64,000 bases of DNA from Cyrtodaria siliqua. Its lineage: Eukaryota > Mollusca > Bivalvia > Adapedonta > Hiatellidae. A program made the position numbers and the translations under genes. The stretch lies in contig JAWPHD010005578.1 in assembly GCA_037043455.1 (NCBI GenBank), positions 91,001-155,000 of the forward strand. Reading direction: 5' to 3'. Positions 24,826 to 38,423 of this stretch are shown here, piece by piece; positions within the stretch are counted from its first letter, which is position 1, and the number at the start of each line of letters is the position of its first letter. The notes under the pieces were generated by a model that made no database searches, was not told where the DNA came from, and was given only the letters and a program-made list of their open reading frames with translations.

Positions 24826-26636
24826 GTTTGCACTTTTCAGTATAAAATCTTGCTAATATAAGCTTTCCCATCGCATAATGGAATTAAGGCGGGACCACGT
24901 AATGGGTACCACCGCGGCGATTACAGCTACGGAACTATATTAACCACAAGTTATAACAATGCATCCTAATAGTTCGCTTACGGTTACCTCTCAAAAACAT
25001 ACAGACGTCATTTCGAATTTTTCAAATTCATCACTGATATTCGGCAGGTGCCCCTCCTGATTTTTCAGGACTTCATCCGCGGTGCGGTAATTCGGTGTGC
25101 ATATAATCCTAATACATTTAGGGATTCACGAACCTTTGGGGACCCTTTTAAAAATACACAGAAATATAAAACACACATTTGAGGAAAGTTTGATGCTTTT
25201 GTCCGGCGTGTCTAGATTGGGTCCTAAAACCTGGGGTTTGGTCCCTAGCTATATATATGCAAATCACCTGACCAGACTACTTTTCCCCCCATAATTCTAA
25301 GTGCCAAACACCAGAGATGATACTAGTATCGATCGAGGGCGAGAATGCTCTCAAAAATACTGAAAACAAATGGTTTCTTGGCTTATTGTTATTTTTATTT
25401 TAACAAATTGATGAATATTCAATTTCAACCATATTATGCAAACTTGATTTGATTTGTTGCTAAAAAATATGAAAACATAAATGTGAAATACATTCTTTTT
25501 GAGAATATCTGTGTATATGTGGTATGTGTGTGCGTGTGCATTCGTACGAGCGTGTGTGTATGCAGTTCAATATATCGTTTTGTTTCTCGCTCTTCTGCCA
25601 GGGGCCCGTTTTATAAAACAACAACGACAATATTTTGATCGTAAATCAATTTCTTAAATGCTTCACTATCAATCACACTTTTCAAATAAACGTGATTTCA
25701 TTTCATTTTCCTATACGTGTGATATTTCTGCACTAAGTGCACACATAATTGTATACATTGAATGCTTTTGTGAAAAAAAGTGAAAGATTTTAAAATTTAA
25801 GACTTATCGTAAGATGTTTAATAAAACAGGGCCTTGATTGATCTATACTCCTCAAAATAAGTTATGGACCTCAAAAATATTTCTCCATAAATTGACTACA
25901 TACCATTTTAAAACGGTTACACAGAATGTGTAACCAATATTGTATTAAACTGGACATTGTCAGGTCTTTTGCATTAGATAAAGGAACAAAATGTTGATAT
26001 CCATTGTTCTGTGAATTAAAAAGAGTCCGAAAGTTTTTATAATTTCTAAAAATCATTAATTTGCCCCAATACAACAATACTTAAAGTTTTAATATGTTTT
26101 GTCAATTTATTCATTACGTTTAATCACTACCAATAGAACTATGGACGCGAAATTTTAATTTCCCCCGAAATTGACTAACTTTTGACAGTTTAAATGCATA
26201 CATCGAACGGTTTTGTAAAAAAGCTGATGTTTTATCCCATTCAAAATGAAGTAAATTTTCAAGACCCATATTTGGCACTGGACGCTTTTCTGTGGAGTTA
26301 TTCTAAAGAAAATGGTGACAGATGCTTATTTAGGAATCAATAGTTATAAAAATATTACGAAATAACATGTTTGGGTGAAAAAAAGGCATTTTATTGAAAT
26401 TTCAAAATCTGAATTTTCTAATTATTTTGTTTTGGTGTAAAACTTTCCTAAGAATACAAAACACGAAACAGATTTCATTTTTGGAATGCAATGTGTATTT
26501 AAACTTGTGCAATGATGCAAACTTTAATTTTATTGAAATAAAGAAGGGATGGTCCTCGACTTGTTTTGAGGAGTATATATCAGCGTACCAACTAGAAAAC
26601 ATCAGCATGTTCTATTTTCATTGATTAACTTTAAAC
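24826..26636. other. Gene-free AT-rich stretch
   Basis: No supported gene. Short open frames lack domains or splice context. Confidence 0.45.
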
Positions 26637-26855
26637 GAATTGTAGATAGTGTCATTAAGAGAAACGACGAATTGTAAATAGTGTCATTAAGAGAAACGAC
26701 GAATTGTAGATAGTGTCATTAAGAGAAACGACGAATTGTAGATAATGTCATTAAGAGAAAAAACGAATTGTAGATAGTGTCATTAAGAGAAACAACGAAT
26801 TGTGTAGATAGTGGCATAAGGAGAAATAACGAATTGTAGATAGAGTCATTAAGAG
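26637..26855. repeat. 32-bp tandem repeat
   Basis: About seven units of GAATTGTAGATAGTGTCATT followed by AAGAGAAACGAC. The first three are nearly identical; later ones diverge. Confidence 0.92.
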
Positions 26856-28404
26856 AACAAATAACAACAAACAATTAGGTTGTGATAATAATTGTGTTGT
26901 TTTTCTACTGTGTTGATAACTGTCATTGGTGAGTGTATGCTTATAACTGTCAGAAAAAGTACGAATGCCAATAATTCTACGTTTTAAGATGTTTGAACAT
27001 AACATATAAAAATAATCATTGATGAAAAAAACATTTTCTGAATAAGAGAGGGTTGGTAAAACTTAGTGGTGACAGAGTATATTACTTGTTGGAGTCAATT
27101 TTATATTAGACAAATGTTTGCATAATAGATATATGAATTGTTAGTATAGCTTATCTTTTCAGCAGAGTTACCATGTATATCTAATCAGAATATTTGTTTT
27201 ATTATCGCAGTGCTGTTACTTTGCGAATCGGTTTAAATTTGGCTTCATTAAAATATATACGTATAAGTCGACTGGTTCTATACCTTGAACATGCTGAATT
27301 GTTTAGACACAACTTACTTTTTTATTTTTGCATTGGACAATTGGTTTGTTCCTTTGCAATGCACTTATGGTTCGTTCATTGCAATGTGTAAAATTATGTA
27401 AACTTTATTCCTTGGAGTTTATTGAAATGTTGGAATTTGAAAATTGGGAATAGGACATATAATATCATACTATTATGAAGTCATTATGTTTTAGTTTATC
27501 ATGTTGCATTTCTATTTGTGTTTTTTTTCAATGTCAGTTATTGTTTTATATAAAATTTAAACATTTCGCGAATCGGAATGGCTTGTCCAAAGTTTTGTTA
27601 AAACAATTAAATTATGTTGCTCATAGACTTACACGTAACATGTATGAGTGTTTCTTAAAAAAAACCTGTTTATATCATTTATTCCAAACTATATTGTTTT
27701 AAAAAAAAAAATCTTTGAACTAGTCAATTGTAATCCTTCTAACTTCATCATAATTGATTTTTGTGATATTTGTGATATAATAATTACTTTGAAATAATGT
27801 TGTTAAACAACTTTCGGATTTGTGGCGAATTCAATTATTTTGACATTTTAATTCAATAAATGATATAAAACAATTCTGTGTTTACTTAATCCCAGTCATA
27901 GTTTGCCTACTTGCACTTCTTTCGTTATGAATACACTTGTCGCAGCTAAACCATAATACGGGCGAACTTAAGAATTTGCGTAATTTATGTTATTTAGCTA
28001 CCGTTTTACAATGTAGGTACTTCATCAAATGAATTCTTAATCAATGAATTTATATAGGAAGTTACCTAATGGTTATATTCACAAGTGTTATTATGGATTT
28101 GATGCATGTACTTCCAATCATGCATTATTTTAAATGTACCACAATACCTTATCAACTACAAAATATTATAACCATTATTGATAATTGTGGCAAACATGAA
28201 GGAATACGAGTATATAGTATATGAAATCTATGGTGGCCTGCAGTTGCCGTCGTTATAATTTAGTGGCGTTAGTAATTTCAGAAACTAGGACGATTTTAAG
28301 CACTTATATGTGATTTAATTCAAGATAAGTATCACGACAAATAATTATCGTTGCTCTCGCGACAAAAAATCATGATAATGTTCTAAAGTGCCATGCTAAA
28401 TACT
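26856..28404. other. Gene-free AT-rich stretch
   Basis: No coding region or structured repeat that I can support. Confidence 0.45.
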
Positions 28405-29990
28405 TTGTCGTGTTACTCTATAATGAGAGTTTGTTAACTTCGATACATTCCTCATTTTAAGGGGTGCAACTGAATTGTCGTGTTACTCTATAATGAGTGT
28501 TTGTTTACTTCGATACATTCCCCACTTTAAGGGGTGCAACTGAATTGTCGTGTTACTCTATAATGAGTGTTTGTTTACTTCGATACATTCCCCACTTTAA
28601 GGGGTGCAACTGAATTGTCGTGTTACTCTATAAAAAAGTGTTTGTTTACTTCGATACATTCCCCATTTTAAGGTGTGCAACTGAATTGTCGTGTTACTCT
28701 ATAATGAGTGTTTGTTTACTTCGATACATTTCCCATTTTAAGGGGTGCAACTGAATTGTCGTGTTACTCTATAATGAGTGTTTGTTTACTTCGATACATT
28801 TCCCATTTTAAGGGGTGCAACTGAATTGCCGTGTTACTCTATAATGAGTGTTTGTTTACTTCGATACATTCCCCACTTTAAGGGGTGCAACTGAATTGTC
28901 GTGTTTCTCTATAATGAGTGTTTGTTTACTTCGATACATTCCCCATTTTAAGGTGTGCAACTGAATTGTCGTGTTACTATATAATGAGTGTTTGTTTACT
29001 TCGATACATTTCCCATTTTAAGGGGTGCAACTGAATTGTCGTGTTACTCTATAATGAGTGTTTGTTTACTTCGATACATTTCCCATTTTAAGGGGTGCAA
29101 CTGAATTGCCGTGTTACTCTATAATGAGTGTTTGTTTACTTCGATACATTCCCCACTTTAAGGGGTGCAACTGAATTGTCGTGTTTCTCTATAATGAGTG
29201 TTTGTTTACTTCGATACATTCCCCATTTTAAGGGGTGCAACTGAATTGTCGTGTTACTCTATAATGAGTGTTTTGGGTGCAACTGAATTGTCGTGTTACT
29301 CTATAATGAGTGTTTGTTTACTTCGATACATTTCCCAGTTTAATGGGTGCAACTGAATTGTCGTGTTACTATATAATGAGTGTTTGTTTACTTCGATACA
29401 TTTCCCACTTTAAGGGGTGCAACTGAATTGTCGTGTTACTCTATAATGAGTGTTTGTTTACTTCGATACATTTCCCATTTTAAGGGGTGCAACTGAATTG
29501 TCGTGTTACTCTATAATGAGTGTTTGTTTACTTCGATACATTCCCCACTTTAAGGGGTGCAACTGAATTGTCGTGGTACTCTATAATGAGTGTTTGTTTA
29601 CTTCGATACATTCCCCACTTTATGGGGTGCAACTGAATAGTCGTGTTACTCTATAATGAGTGTTTGTTTACTTCGATACATTCCCCACTTTAAGGGGTGC
29701 AACTGAATTGTCGTGTTACTCTATAATGAGTGTTTGTTTACTTCGATACATTTCCCAGTTTAATGGGTGCAACTGAATTGTCGTGTTACTCTATAATGAG
29801 TGTTTGTTTACTTCGATACATTTCCCACTTTAAGGGGTGCAACTGATTTGTCGTGTTACTCTATAATGAGTGTTTGTTTACTTCGATACATTTCCCAGTC
29901 TAATGGGTGCAACTGAATTGTCGTGTTACTCTATAATGAGTGTTTGTTTACTTCGATACATTTCCCAGTTTAATGGGTGCAACTGAATTG
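28405..29990. repeat. 70-bp satellite array
   Basis: About 22-23 head-to-tail units of 70 bp, reading TGTCGTGTTACTCTATAATG, AGTGTTTGTTTACTTCGATA, CATTCCCCACTTTAAGGGGT and GCAACTGAAT. 'CCCCACTTTAAGGGG' is a small hairpin in each unit. Variant units recur every four units in the first half, giving a 280-bp higher-order period. One truncated unit lies near 29265-29285. Confidence 0.96.
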
Positions 29991-30792
29991 CTAAACGCCA
30001 AGTAAGAGAGCTTCTTCACGTCGTTGTTAAGACCCATTCGGTGATCGAAACCATGACTTCCTGCATACGGGACGGACGTTCTATCACTTCGCGAGGAGTG
30101 AGGATAGATACATGGCTAACTATCAATGGTCAACAGTATCTCCATATGGACATATGGAACATATATAAACAGGAATTCAGTTTTAAATTCTGGATCTGCC
30201 CATAGCGACGATACCACAAGAAATAAATAAAAGCTCTAGGTTGTATAGTTATTTCAAAAGATTATAAGAAACATGGATAAAATAACCCCGTTTATGTATG
30301 GTCATATATGATCTCGTTGTCTTTATTGTACTTGTAAATTCCATTCAAATGCAAGTATATGCGTATGGTACAAAAAAACTTAGTCACGAAATTAACTTCT
30401 ATTTTTTTACATTACAACTAAATAATAGGACATCATTTAATTGCGCGCCAGGCTGACAAAATATAAATAATGAACATAAAAGTTACTAAATAACACAATA
30501 TGCAAACACAAGACATAGGTTTCGATTTCTCCGTTATGTTCACTATAATAAACGACAGGGTATTCGGAATGCAAAATATGTATTTGTAACAAACTTGACT
30601 TTCAAAGATATTTGTCGCGATATTTGTAGAGATATTTCAACATATAACGGTTTAAACGTGGTCTTAATAGCTGAACAAAGTATCATGACTGAATTATCGC
30701 GACGAAAACCACATTACACCATAGCAATCAAATACACTCTTTAAATAACTAAATATGAGTTACTGGATTTAAACTATAATAAACACTGAACA
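29991..30792. other. Spacer after the satellite
   Basis: No gene seen. Confidence 0.45.
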
Positions 30793-30915
30793 GGGTTTCT
30801 TTTCGAAGCAACAAACACAAACAAGGAAGAAAAGTAGCAGACGCGGTTTTATTGAACCGGTTCATGAGAGGTGATGAAGGTGCAACACCTCACAACTACC
30901 AAGCGATATTCTGCT
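30793..30915 (+). repeat. Dispersed repeat F, copy 1
   Basis: Aligns with 31213-31330 in the same orientation: 'CAAACACAAACAAG', 'AAAAGTAGCAGAC', 'GTTTTATTGA', 'GTGCAACACCTC'. Each copy contains a small hairpin around TTTTATTGA. Confidence 0.75.
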
Positions 30916-31212
30916 CCAAAGCAACACATTATCGACATGGTGATCTCAAACGACCAGTAAGCTTTAAACAATGAGGTCATTATCGAAAACGTATACACTT
31001 TTAATAAAAAATACACAGCTGGAACAAATTAATACAACATGTCTCTTTACAGATATTATTATTGTAGGCGATATCAAAACTCTTTATGATTAATACATAG
31101 TAACGAATGTACGTGGAGACTGACGACCAATACGCGATTAACAAATTTAAGTTAAGGTTATATACATATATATATATTATGCCCATAATATCTGATTTGT
31201 TTATTGATAATA

Positions 31213-31330
31213 AATACTGAAAGGTGAATCCCTTGGAAGCACCAAACACAAACAAGAAACAAAAGTAGCAGACTCAGTTTTATTGAGTCTGTTTATGAGG
31301 GATAATGTGAAGTGCAACACCTCTCACGCC
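31213..31330 (+). repeat. Dispersed repeat F, copy 2
   Basis: Second copy, about 420 bp downstream of the first. The hairpin GACTCAGTTTTATTGAGTC is perfect here. The first copy keeps a diverged but still paired version, GGTTTTATTGAACC, which suggests compensatory changes. Confidence 0.75.
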
Positions 31331-33286
31331 TCCTAGCACCATTATCTTTGTTCAGCTTAAATGTTTCTGTTGTATACGTTATACTATATAATGCTGTGTT
31401 ATAATGAGTACATTCACCAAATAATTGGTGTCTGCGATGTTTACAGTCAAATAGTGTCTCGAAAAATACGTTATGATACACAATGCACGTTTGGTTACTT
31501 TTAATCTTCTATGACTTTATTCCAGTCGAATGGTGTATTTGCGTTATTGCAACATCGATTTTCTGCCTTCATTTTTTATATAAATGATGTACGTCAAGAG
31601 ACAAAAATGCGCATTTTTCTCCGTAGAAATGTTTAAAACACTTATCAATCAAACGATTGAGCGGCCGCCAATAAAAAATGAAATACAAACAGGGGTTTAT
31701 TTATCATGTAAGAAAAAGCCATTCTGTTGAATGACGTCTTTTTCTATTTTTACACGTCACGGATAGATTTACTTCATATCTATTTTCGCATTTACGGCTT
31801 TTTTCTATGCTCTATCTGACTCTTCACCACGGAGGCACAAACCAACTCGTGTAATTACGCCTAATGGGAATGCGAAAATAGGAATGAGGTAAGTCTTTCC
31901 GCATCATGTCAAAATATATAGTGACTCTTGCTATCAATCATTCCTAAACATAACGAAGAAGGGCAAATGATGCTGGAATCAGACACATTCATTACATTTA
32001 TTAAATGAGCATGTATTTTTTAATTCATTGTCATTAGTGTTGTGTTTATTATACTTGTAGAGTAACCATAGTTGTATTTTAAGCACATCATACACGTTCA
32101 TATTTGAAGGATGTTCGCGTAAACCATAGTTAAATTGACACTTACGAATGCGCAAATCTATTTTTGTCCACTGAGATATTAAATAAACAATTATGATTAG
32201 AATACCTATTATATCCGATAAATTATAGATGACACTGAAGACTGATAGTATAGATGACATTGATGCCTGATAATATAGATGACATTGATGCTTTGAACTC
32301 GGATAAGAAATACCCATTGACTATGAAGCTGTGTGGCACATTATTGTCGTTCAGTAATAGACCATGCACAACTCTAGCTTATTTTGTTCATTGATTTATG
32401 AAAAAGGTGACTCGAGGCATTGGTATGCAAACCAGCCTTAGTTTGTTGACAGATAGAGAGTATATTAAGATGACACCAATACGTCTATAAAAAGATGCCA
32501 AAGAGGACATTATCGCTCTGCTGGTTGAGAGCTGTATGGTGTCCAGATGGTTTTGTAATGAGTTTATAGCATTGATAAACATATTCTGTAAGATTTGGTG
32601 GAAATCGATTGAAAAACAAAGCTTCCAAAAATACCAAGTGGGTGGAGGTAGATGATGTGTCAAAAATGGCTGTTTTTATAGCTTTCATTTATATAAAAAA
32701 ACGTCTGAACAAGTTTGTCAATGAATGGATGAGGCAATGAAGGACCTAGAGAGTTAGCAAACTAAAGCAAATTGTGTTCAGTCAAGAGCCGCATTTCTGC
32801 CGTTTCATATGAAATTTGACATTTCTTATTTCTCTTTATTAACGATAGTCATCGATTACCTTAGGTTTACCATTCAATTTTATCTGTTCTGATCAACCCG
32901 AGCAATGTCACGTGCATTATTCTTTCTTCCACTTATAATTCTTTATTCTTTATTTCTATTTTCTACTAATATTTATTATCTTCTTATCTTAACATGTTCT
33001 ACTACTTACATGTTGTAGTTAATCCAGCTTACTGATACGTGTTAATAGCAAGAGCCATTCATTGTATGATTGTACAACTCTATTGTAGGGAGTGGCCGTA
33101 ATGTGGGTAGCATTTGTGGCCCGACCCGATTGCATTGTACTTGTACATATATGGCAATAACATATGTTTAAATCAAATCATGGGCAGACTTGTAATACAA
33201 GGAATATATAAGACATTACAACTAGATGATAGGCGAGTTTTAGATCCTATCTGGAGTGTTATCGGCTAGAACCATGACCGAAGGAG
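31331..33286. other. Gene-free AT-rich stretch
   Basis: No supported gene. A short GATGACATTGATGC duplication lies near 32255-32292. Confidence 0.45.
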
Positions 33287-33386
33287 TAGTTATTATTATG
33301 TGACGAGAGTCTATGCCAACACATCTGATAAGTCCGATGGATTAGTTATTATTATGTGACGAGAGTCTATGCCAACACATCTGATA
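33287..33386 (+). repeat. 56-bp tandem duplication
   Basis: A 44-bp block beginning TAGTTATTATTATGTGACGA occurs at 33287 and again at 33343 with no mismatch seen. The period is 56 bp. Confidence 0.9.
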
Positions 33387-33984
33387 CGTCTCGATTTGTC
33401 TGTGGTGCTCATAATTATTTTTATGAGAGCAGCTGATAATGATGACGGATTAGAGTCGCAAACATGTTTGTTCTAAAACGTGTTGCCAAATGACAGCGTA
33501 GGACTTTGGTAATGATGCGCTTGTATGACAACCGTATGCGGTAAGGAAACGGTAGAACTGACTAATATCATGTATTTTTTTATGTAATATGAGTATGTGA
33601 AACGTTGTATTTACAATTATAATTTGCAGTGTGACTCTCAGACAGTATATACCTGAGCATTAGTAAACATTGATAAAATTAAGGAAAACAATGTTGCTGC
33701 GAATGGCAATAGTTTTAAATGGACTATATTATGACACATGTAGATTAATTTACACAAAGCACTAAGATAAACACGTAACTAGAAGGAAAGATCCAAACTC
33801 ACAGGCCTTAGAGATACACAGATGTGCAGTGCTTATGTTGAACTCGAGGCACTGTCCCTGTTCGGTTTAAATAAAATAGAAGCTTTGCTGAAATGCAATC
33901 ATTAGTAGATTGGTAGATATGTTAATTGCTTTTTAATATATTTAGTGTTGTTGTATTATGCTTGCTTATTAAATAATGAATATA

Positions 33985-34115
33985 TACCTGTGTTTTATTG
34001 GTGAATAAAGTACAGTTTGGAGTTCGGAGGCGTAGTAATTAAATTTAATTACTCGCATAAGAACGACTAACCGTATTTTATTCACCGATAAAATACAGGT
34101 ACGTATTAATTATTT
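33985..34115. repeat. Small palindromic element
   Basis: The outer arms (CTGTGTTTTATTGGTGAATA and its diverged complement TATTTTATTCACCGATAAAA) and the inner palindrome GCGTAGTAATTAAATTTAAT...CGC fold together. It is likely a small MITE. Confidence 0.65.
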
Positions 34116-34676
34116 CGATTCTAACACAACAATAACCACATTGTTTACGCTATTGTTGGGGCACTTTATATTATTTCGGAGGTCAAGGTAATCAGGCTGC
34201 TATGTTTACAGGCTGTTCCATTCGGCGTCCCCATATGCAAAGGTCTGCGTTTCAATACCGTTGTAGTCACGTGACAAACAATTAAGTCATTGCTTACGTC
34301 ATATAGCGCTGTATGACGTTAAACGTTTTCACCTTGTTTAAGATGCTTATTATTGTTATATGTACTGATGCATATGATGGGTTTATATCGGGGGTGGGAG
34401 TGCACGGTTTGGGAGAATTGCAAGTTTGTCTTCGTGACGTATACTTACCAAGTGACGTTATGTAACGTGGCGCTTCCAACGGATAAATATACGCGCGGAA
34501 TTAATGGAACAGCTGTATTTTATCGTAGGATAACATACAGCTGTCTCTCCGCTTTGTGTATATAAAAGACTGCGGAGGTCGTGTTAGAATTAACAATATG
34601 TTACAATTGTTATTATTGATTTTAAATACAAGACATATGTTGTGTTAGGTAGGAACTAAATCTGTTTCTGTTTAAT
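34116..34676. other. Spacer
   Basis: No gene recognised; the overlapping open frames on the two strands around 34294-34565 have no domain. Confidence 0.4.
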
Positions 34677-37330
34677 TATACCCCAGCTTTCACAAAGTCA
34701 ACTGGGAGTTATATGGGTATCACGTTGTCCGTAACGTCCCGTCCCGTTGCGTCTCGTCGCGTCCCTTAACACATTGTTTTCACTTGCATAATTAATCTCA
34801 AGCAATTTTGAATGGATTGTTCCCAAACTTCATAAATTCATAACAACTGATGACCTTATGTCACTCTACGTCACCCTCATTGATTGCCTAATTTATTTCA
34901 GTATTATAGCCATTTCTATGACTTAGATTTTGCGTCCCGTCGCGTCGTGTCGCTTTCACGATGCGTCCCGTAACACACTGTTCAATAGTTGCATATCTCA
35001 AGCATTTATGTATGGATTGTTCCCAAACTTTATATACTCATAACAACTGATGAACTTATTTCCCTCTACTTCACCCATCATTGATTGCCTAATTCATTAC
35101 AAAATTATGGCCCTTTGTTTGACTTAGACGTTTCCACTCTAATATTGTATAATGACCTGTTAACACATTTTTTCTCTAACAATTTCGAATTGATTGTTCC
35201 TAAACGTCATGTACTCATAGCAACTAATGTCCTTATGTCCCTGTACATCACCAATCATTGCATTTTTACATAATTATTGCCCTATGTTTGACTTAATATT
35301 GTATAATGACATGTTTACACATTTTTTCTCAAACATCATGTTAACATAACAACTGATAACCCTATGTCCCTGTACATCACCCATCATTGATTACCGAAGT
35401 TATTACAGAGGTATGGCCCTTTGGTTGACTTAGAATTGTTCACTCTATAATGAACTTCATGTCGCTTTCACTTTAAACTTTTCATGGATTGTTATTACAG
35501 TTGACATACAGTTTTCACGTGATGATACGATGTGTCTGCATTTATTGTTTTTCGATTTTACAGAATTATGGGCCTTTGTTTTACTTTGTTGTATAGATAT
35601 TTTATACATTTATTATTCCTGATTTTGCCCATCCTCATCGTCTATAGCAAATGCGGGGGTAGAACCAAGAGCAATAAGATAATAAACCGCAGCGGGATGG
35701 GTGCAACGGGGTGGTGCGGGAAACTGAACACTTACAGTCAGTGACTTAAGAGTCTCTCAGATAGGGAGGAGCATGCGGAATTCATTGTGTTGGAACATTT
35801 TACATAGGGAAGGTCGCAGGTAGTTCGGGGCAACTTAACATTGACAGTAAGTGGCGTTGGAGCATTTCGGCTAGGGAAGGACGCTGGGGTTGTTTTGGAT
35901 GCAATTGGACAATAACAGTCATGGGCGTTTGAGCGTCTCAGATAGGAGAGGGCGCATTGGGATGGGTACAAAGGGGTGGTGTGGCAAGTCAACATTGACA
36001 GTCAGTGGCTTAATATTGTCTCAGATAGAGAAGTGCATGGGAAAGTAACTGAACATTGATATTTATTGGTGTTGGAACATCTTAGTTAGGGAGGTTGCAG
36101 ATGGTTCGGGGCAACTGAACATTGAAAGTAAGCGGCGTTGGAGCATCTCACCTAGAGATTGGCGCAGGGGGTGAGTTGGAGGCAACTGAACATTGACAGT
36201 CATTGGCGTTGGAGCATCTCACCTAGGGAAGGGCGCAGGGGAGGGGTGGCGTAATTGAACATTGATTTTCAGTGACGTAGGCGCGTCTTCAACTGGGGAG
36301 GGCGTAGGGCTGTTCAACAACACATTGACAATCATTCGCGTATGAGCGTTTTGTTGTACATATATGATTAGATATCAGTAGTTCAAAGGTCAATTTCACC
36401 GTAACCCGCTAATGACAAACCTCGTCAATAATTTCGATAATGTGTTTATAAGTTCAAAGGTCAATATCCCCATAAAATAACATTGCACTCTAACTTCTCT
36501 TTTCCTGAAGCAAATCTCACGAAACTTCATGGGCTGACTGTCTATAGTAAGATAATTATTTCTTCTAATGTTAAGGTCAGTAGCTCATGGGTCAAGGTAA
36601 CCCTGACCCGATCGTGAATCATAATTGGGTCATGGGTCATCATAACCCGATGAGTAAACACTTTGTCCGGGCTGTAACTCATTTTCCTGAAGTAAATCTG
36701 CGGTGAGAGAATGACCCTTCGATTTTGACGTCAGTAGGTCAAAGGTCAATGTCATCGTGAACAGATAATAAACACATTTTCTGCACGATAAATTTTCCTG
36801 AAACTTTATGGATTGACAGCCTGTGTTGAGACAATTAACAGTTTGATTTTGAGGTCAAGGTCATCCTTTCCCGATCATGAATCATATTGCCGCACTGTAA
36901 CTCCACATTCCTTGCTGAAAATCTCATTATACTTCATTGTTTGATTGCCTGTGGTATGATAATGAATTATCATGAGTTGCATTTTAGGTCAGAAGGTAAA
37001 GGTTACGGTCATCAGGCCCTGATCATACAAAAACCTGCCTTTAATGTACTGTAACTATTTTTCCCTATAACTAATCTCGTAAAACTTCAAGTTCATGGTT
37101 TGACTGCCTGTGTTGTGATAAGGATACGTATTTAATTTGAAGTCAATTGTCAAGGTCACCATGACAGGATAACGAAATATCTTTTTCACAATTCCTCTTA
37201 CTTCCCCTTGAACAAATTTCATGACACGTCATGAGTAAACTGACTGGGTAAGAAAAGGATGGCCAATTTGATTTTAAGGGTCAGCGGGCAAGGTCCCCAG
37301 TGCACCATATCTACTATCAAACATATAATA
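34677..37330 (+). repeat. Long dispersed repeat C, copy 2
   Basis: Same block order as 12310-14690: CTTTCACAAAGT head, CGTCCCGTCGCGTC region, 'TTTTTCGATT...ACAGAATTATGG', 'GCGGGGGTA', then GGTCAAGGTCA-type units. This copy has a minisatellite at 35690-36345 where the other copy has a SINE. Its edge lies about 450 bp from the Polinton. Confidence 0.75.
35690..36345. repeat. Minisatellite inside repeat C
   Basis: About ten imperfect units of 60-70 bp with the core 'AACATTGACAGTCAGTGGCG' plus 'TTGGAGCATCTCA' and a G-rich tail with GGGCGCAGGGG. Apparent coding frames here are repeat artefacts. Confidence 0.85.
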
Positions 37331-37785
37331 ACAAGGTTGTGCAGTGTGAGGGGTGTGTGATGAGGGGGTCATTTAATTTCTCCATATAAAATCTCTATTT
37401 AGTAACTTATACTATTAGCGACTGGCAAATTAGTTTGTCGCTGTTTTCAGTGGATATTACAGGTATACTCCAAGTAAGCGGCCACTGATGAAACAGTAAG
37501 ATGGTTTAAAATAATGCATTTCAACCTTGAGGTCAAAGAAAAAAAAAGAAAACCAGACCGATAACACTGATATAATAGTTTTGACTCATGAATTGTTTGA
37601 TTATTCGACTGTTTCTAGAATCACTGATATACATTTGAACTTGCTATATCAAATTAATCATGATCAAATAAGCTTACTTGCTGCAATATAATTCATAAAA
37701 TAATCATAAACATAGTAAATTATCTAACAAAGGAATCGAAATAAGTGGGTTATTAGTTAATTGTATAGTCGTTTTATACTCCTAT
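37331..37785. other. Left flank of the Polinton
   Basis: AT-rich with no gene. It ends in CCTATA at 37781-37786, which recurs at 51883-51888 right of the element. Confidence 0.6.
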
Positions 37786-38023
37786 ATATATATGTATTAT
37801 AGGTGTTCTGGCTCAAAACCCAAATTACCCCAAATAATCGAAAACCGCCACACAAAAATGTTCAGTTTACTGAAAATTAAGTCAATTAAACTGGTTATTT
37901 AGCATGTCCCAGGCGCTAAATAACCCAAGATTTTAAGATTGAAATAGAGGTTAAACATCAAAACTTAGGTTAACAAACTTTTTTAAAATAGGGATAGTGA
38001 AGAACGCAAGTTTAAATTTTTTG
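37786..38023 (+). repeat. Polinton left terminal inverted repeat
   Basis: Begins ATATATATGTATTATAGGTG. It matches the reverse complement of 51646-51882 with about ten mismatches. The AGGTGTTCTGG block at 37801 resembles the AG-start of many Polintons, but here the inverted repeat extends about 15 AT-rich bases further out to the CCTATA duplication. Confidence 0.93.
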
Positions 38024-38087
38024 TAATATTATAAAATGTTTCTTTAATACAAAACAAATTTGTTATTAGAAATTAACAAAATATGTT

Positions 38088-38357
38088 TCAAACCTCAAAA
38101 CATCTAAATCGAAGACACTCAGCGTTGTACGACTTTAACTTCCAGTATTCATGTTTCATTCTAATCGAATGAGCACCACAACCAACACATACTTGATATC
38201 TTGCAGAAGTGCCTTTTTTACATTTTAGGCACGGTAACACATGACTTGTTTTTAATCTATATTTATGCAAACTGCAATAATCGGAATCTTTTGTTGGCTT
38301 GCTTTTACATGGATTATGTAATCCAATTTTAAGAAATTGACAAACATTACTTTCCAT
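38088..38357 (-). CDS. Small cysteine-rich zinc-binding protein
   Basis: An 89-residue protein with two likely zinc sites. The N-terminal half has CQFLKIGLHNPC, then YCSLHK, a Cys-Cys-Cys-His pattern seen in small proteins of large DNA viruses. The second half has CLKCKKG followed by CVGCG, a zinc-ribbon pair. The frame is intact and the ATG at 38357 is the only early methionine. It is divergent from the polymerase gene across a 66-bp AT-rich spacer. It may bind DNA or protein near the left end; its function is not known to me. Confidence 0.6.
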   Translation of the reverse strand: MESNVCQFLKIGLHNPCKSKPTKDSDYCSLHKYRLKTSHVLPCLKCKKGTSARYQVCVGCGAHSIRMKHEYWKLKSYNAECLRFRCFEV

Positions 38358-38423
38358 TGTCTTTTTTGCATATAATTATGTTATATTTAAGAAAAAATAT
38401 TTTTAATATATAACAAATAAAGT
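38358..38423. promoter_or_regulatory. Divergent spacer, candidate promoter
   Basis: A 66-bp spacer, almost entirely A/T with TATA-like runs, between the divergent zinc-protein and polymerase starts. Inferred from position and composition only. Confidence 0.35.

Noticed and set aside
28405..29990. CRISPR-like array
   Set aside because: Units are contiguous 70-bp tandem copies without unique spacers, in an animal genome.
35738..35995. 85-codon minus-strand open frame
   Set aside because: It lies in the G-rich minisatellite of repeat C; periodic residues show it is a repeat artefact.
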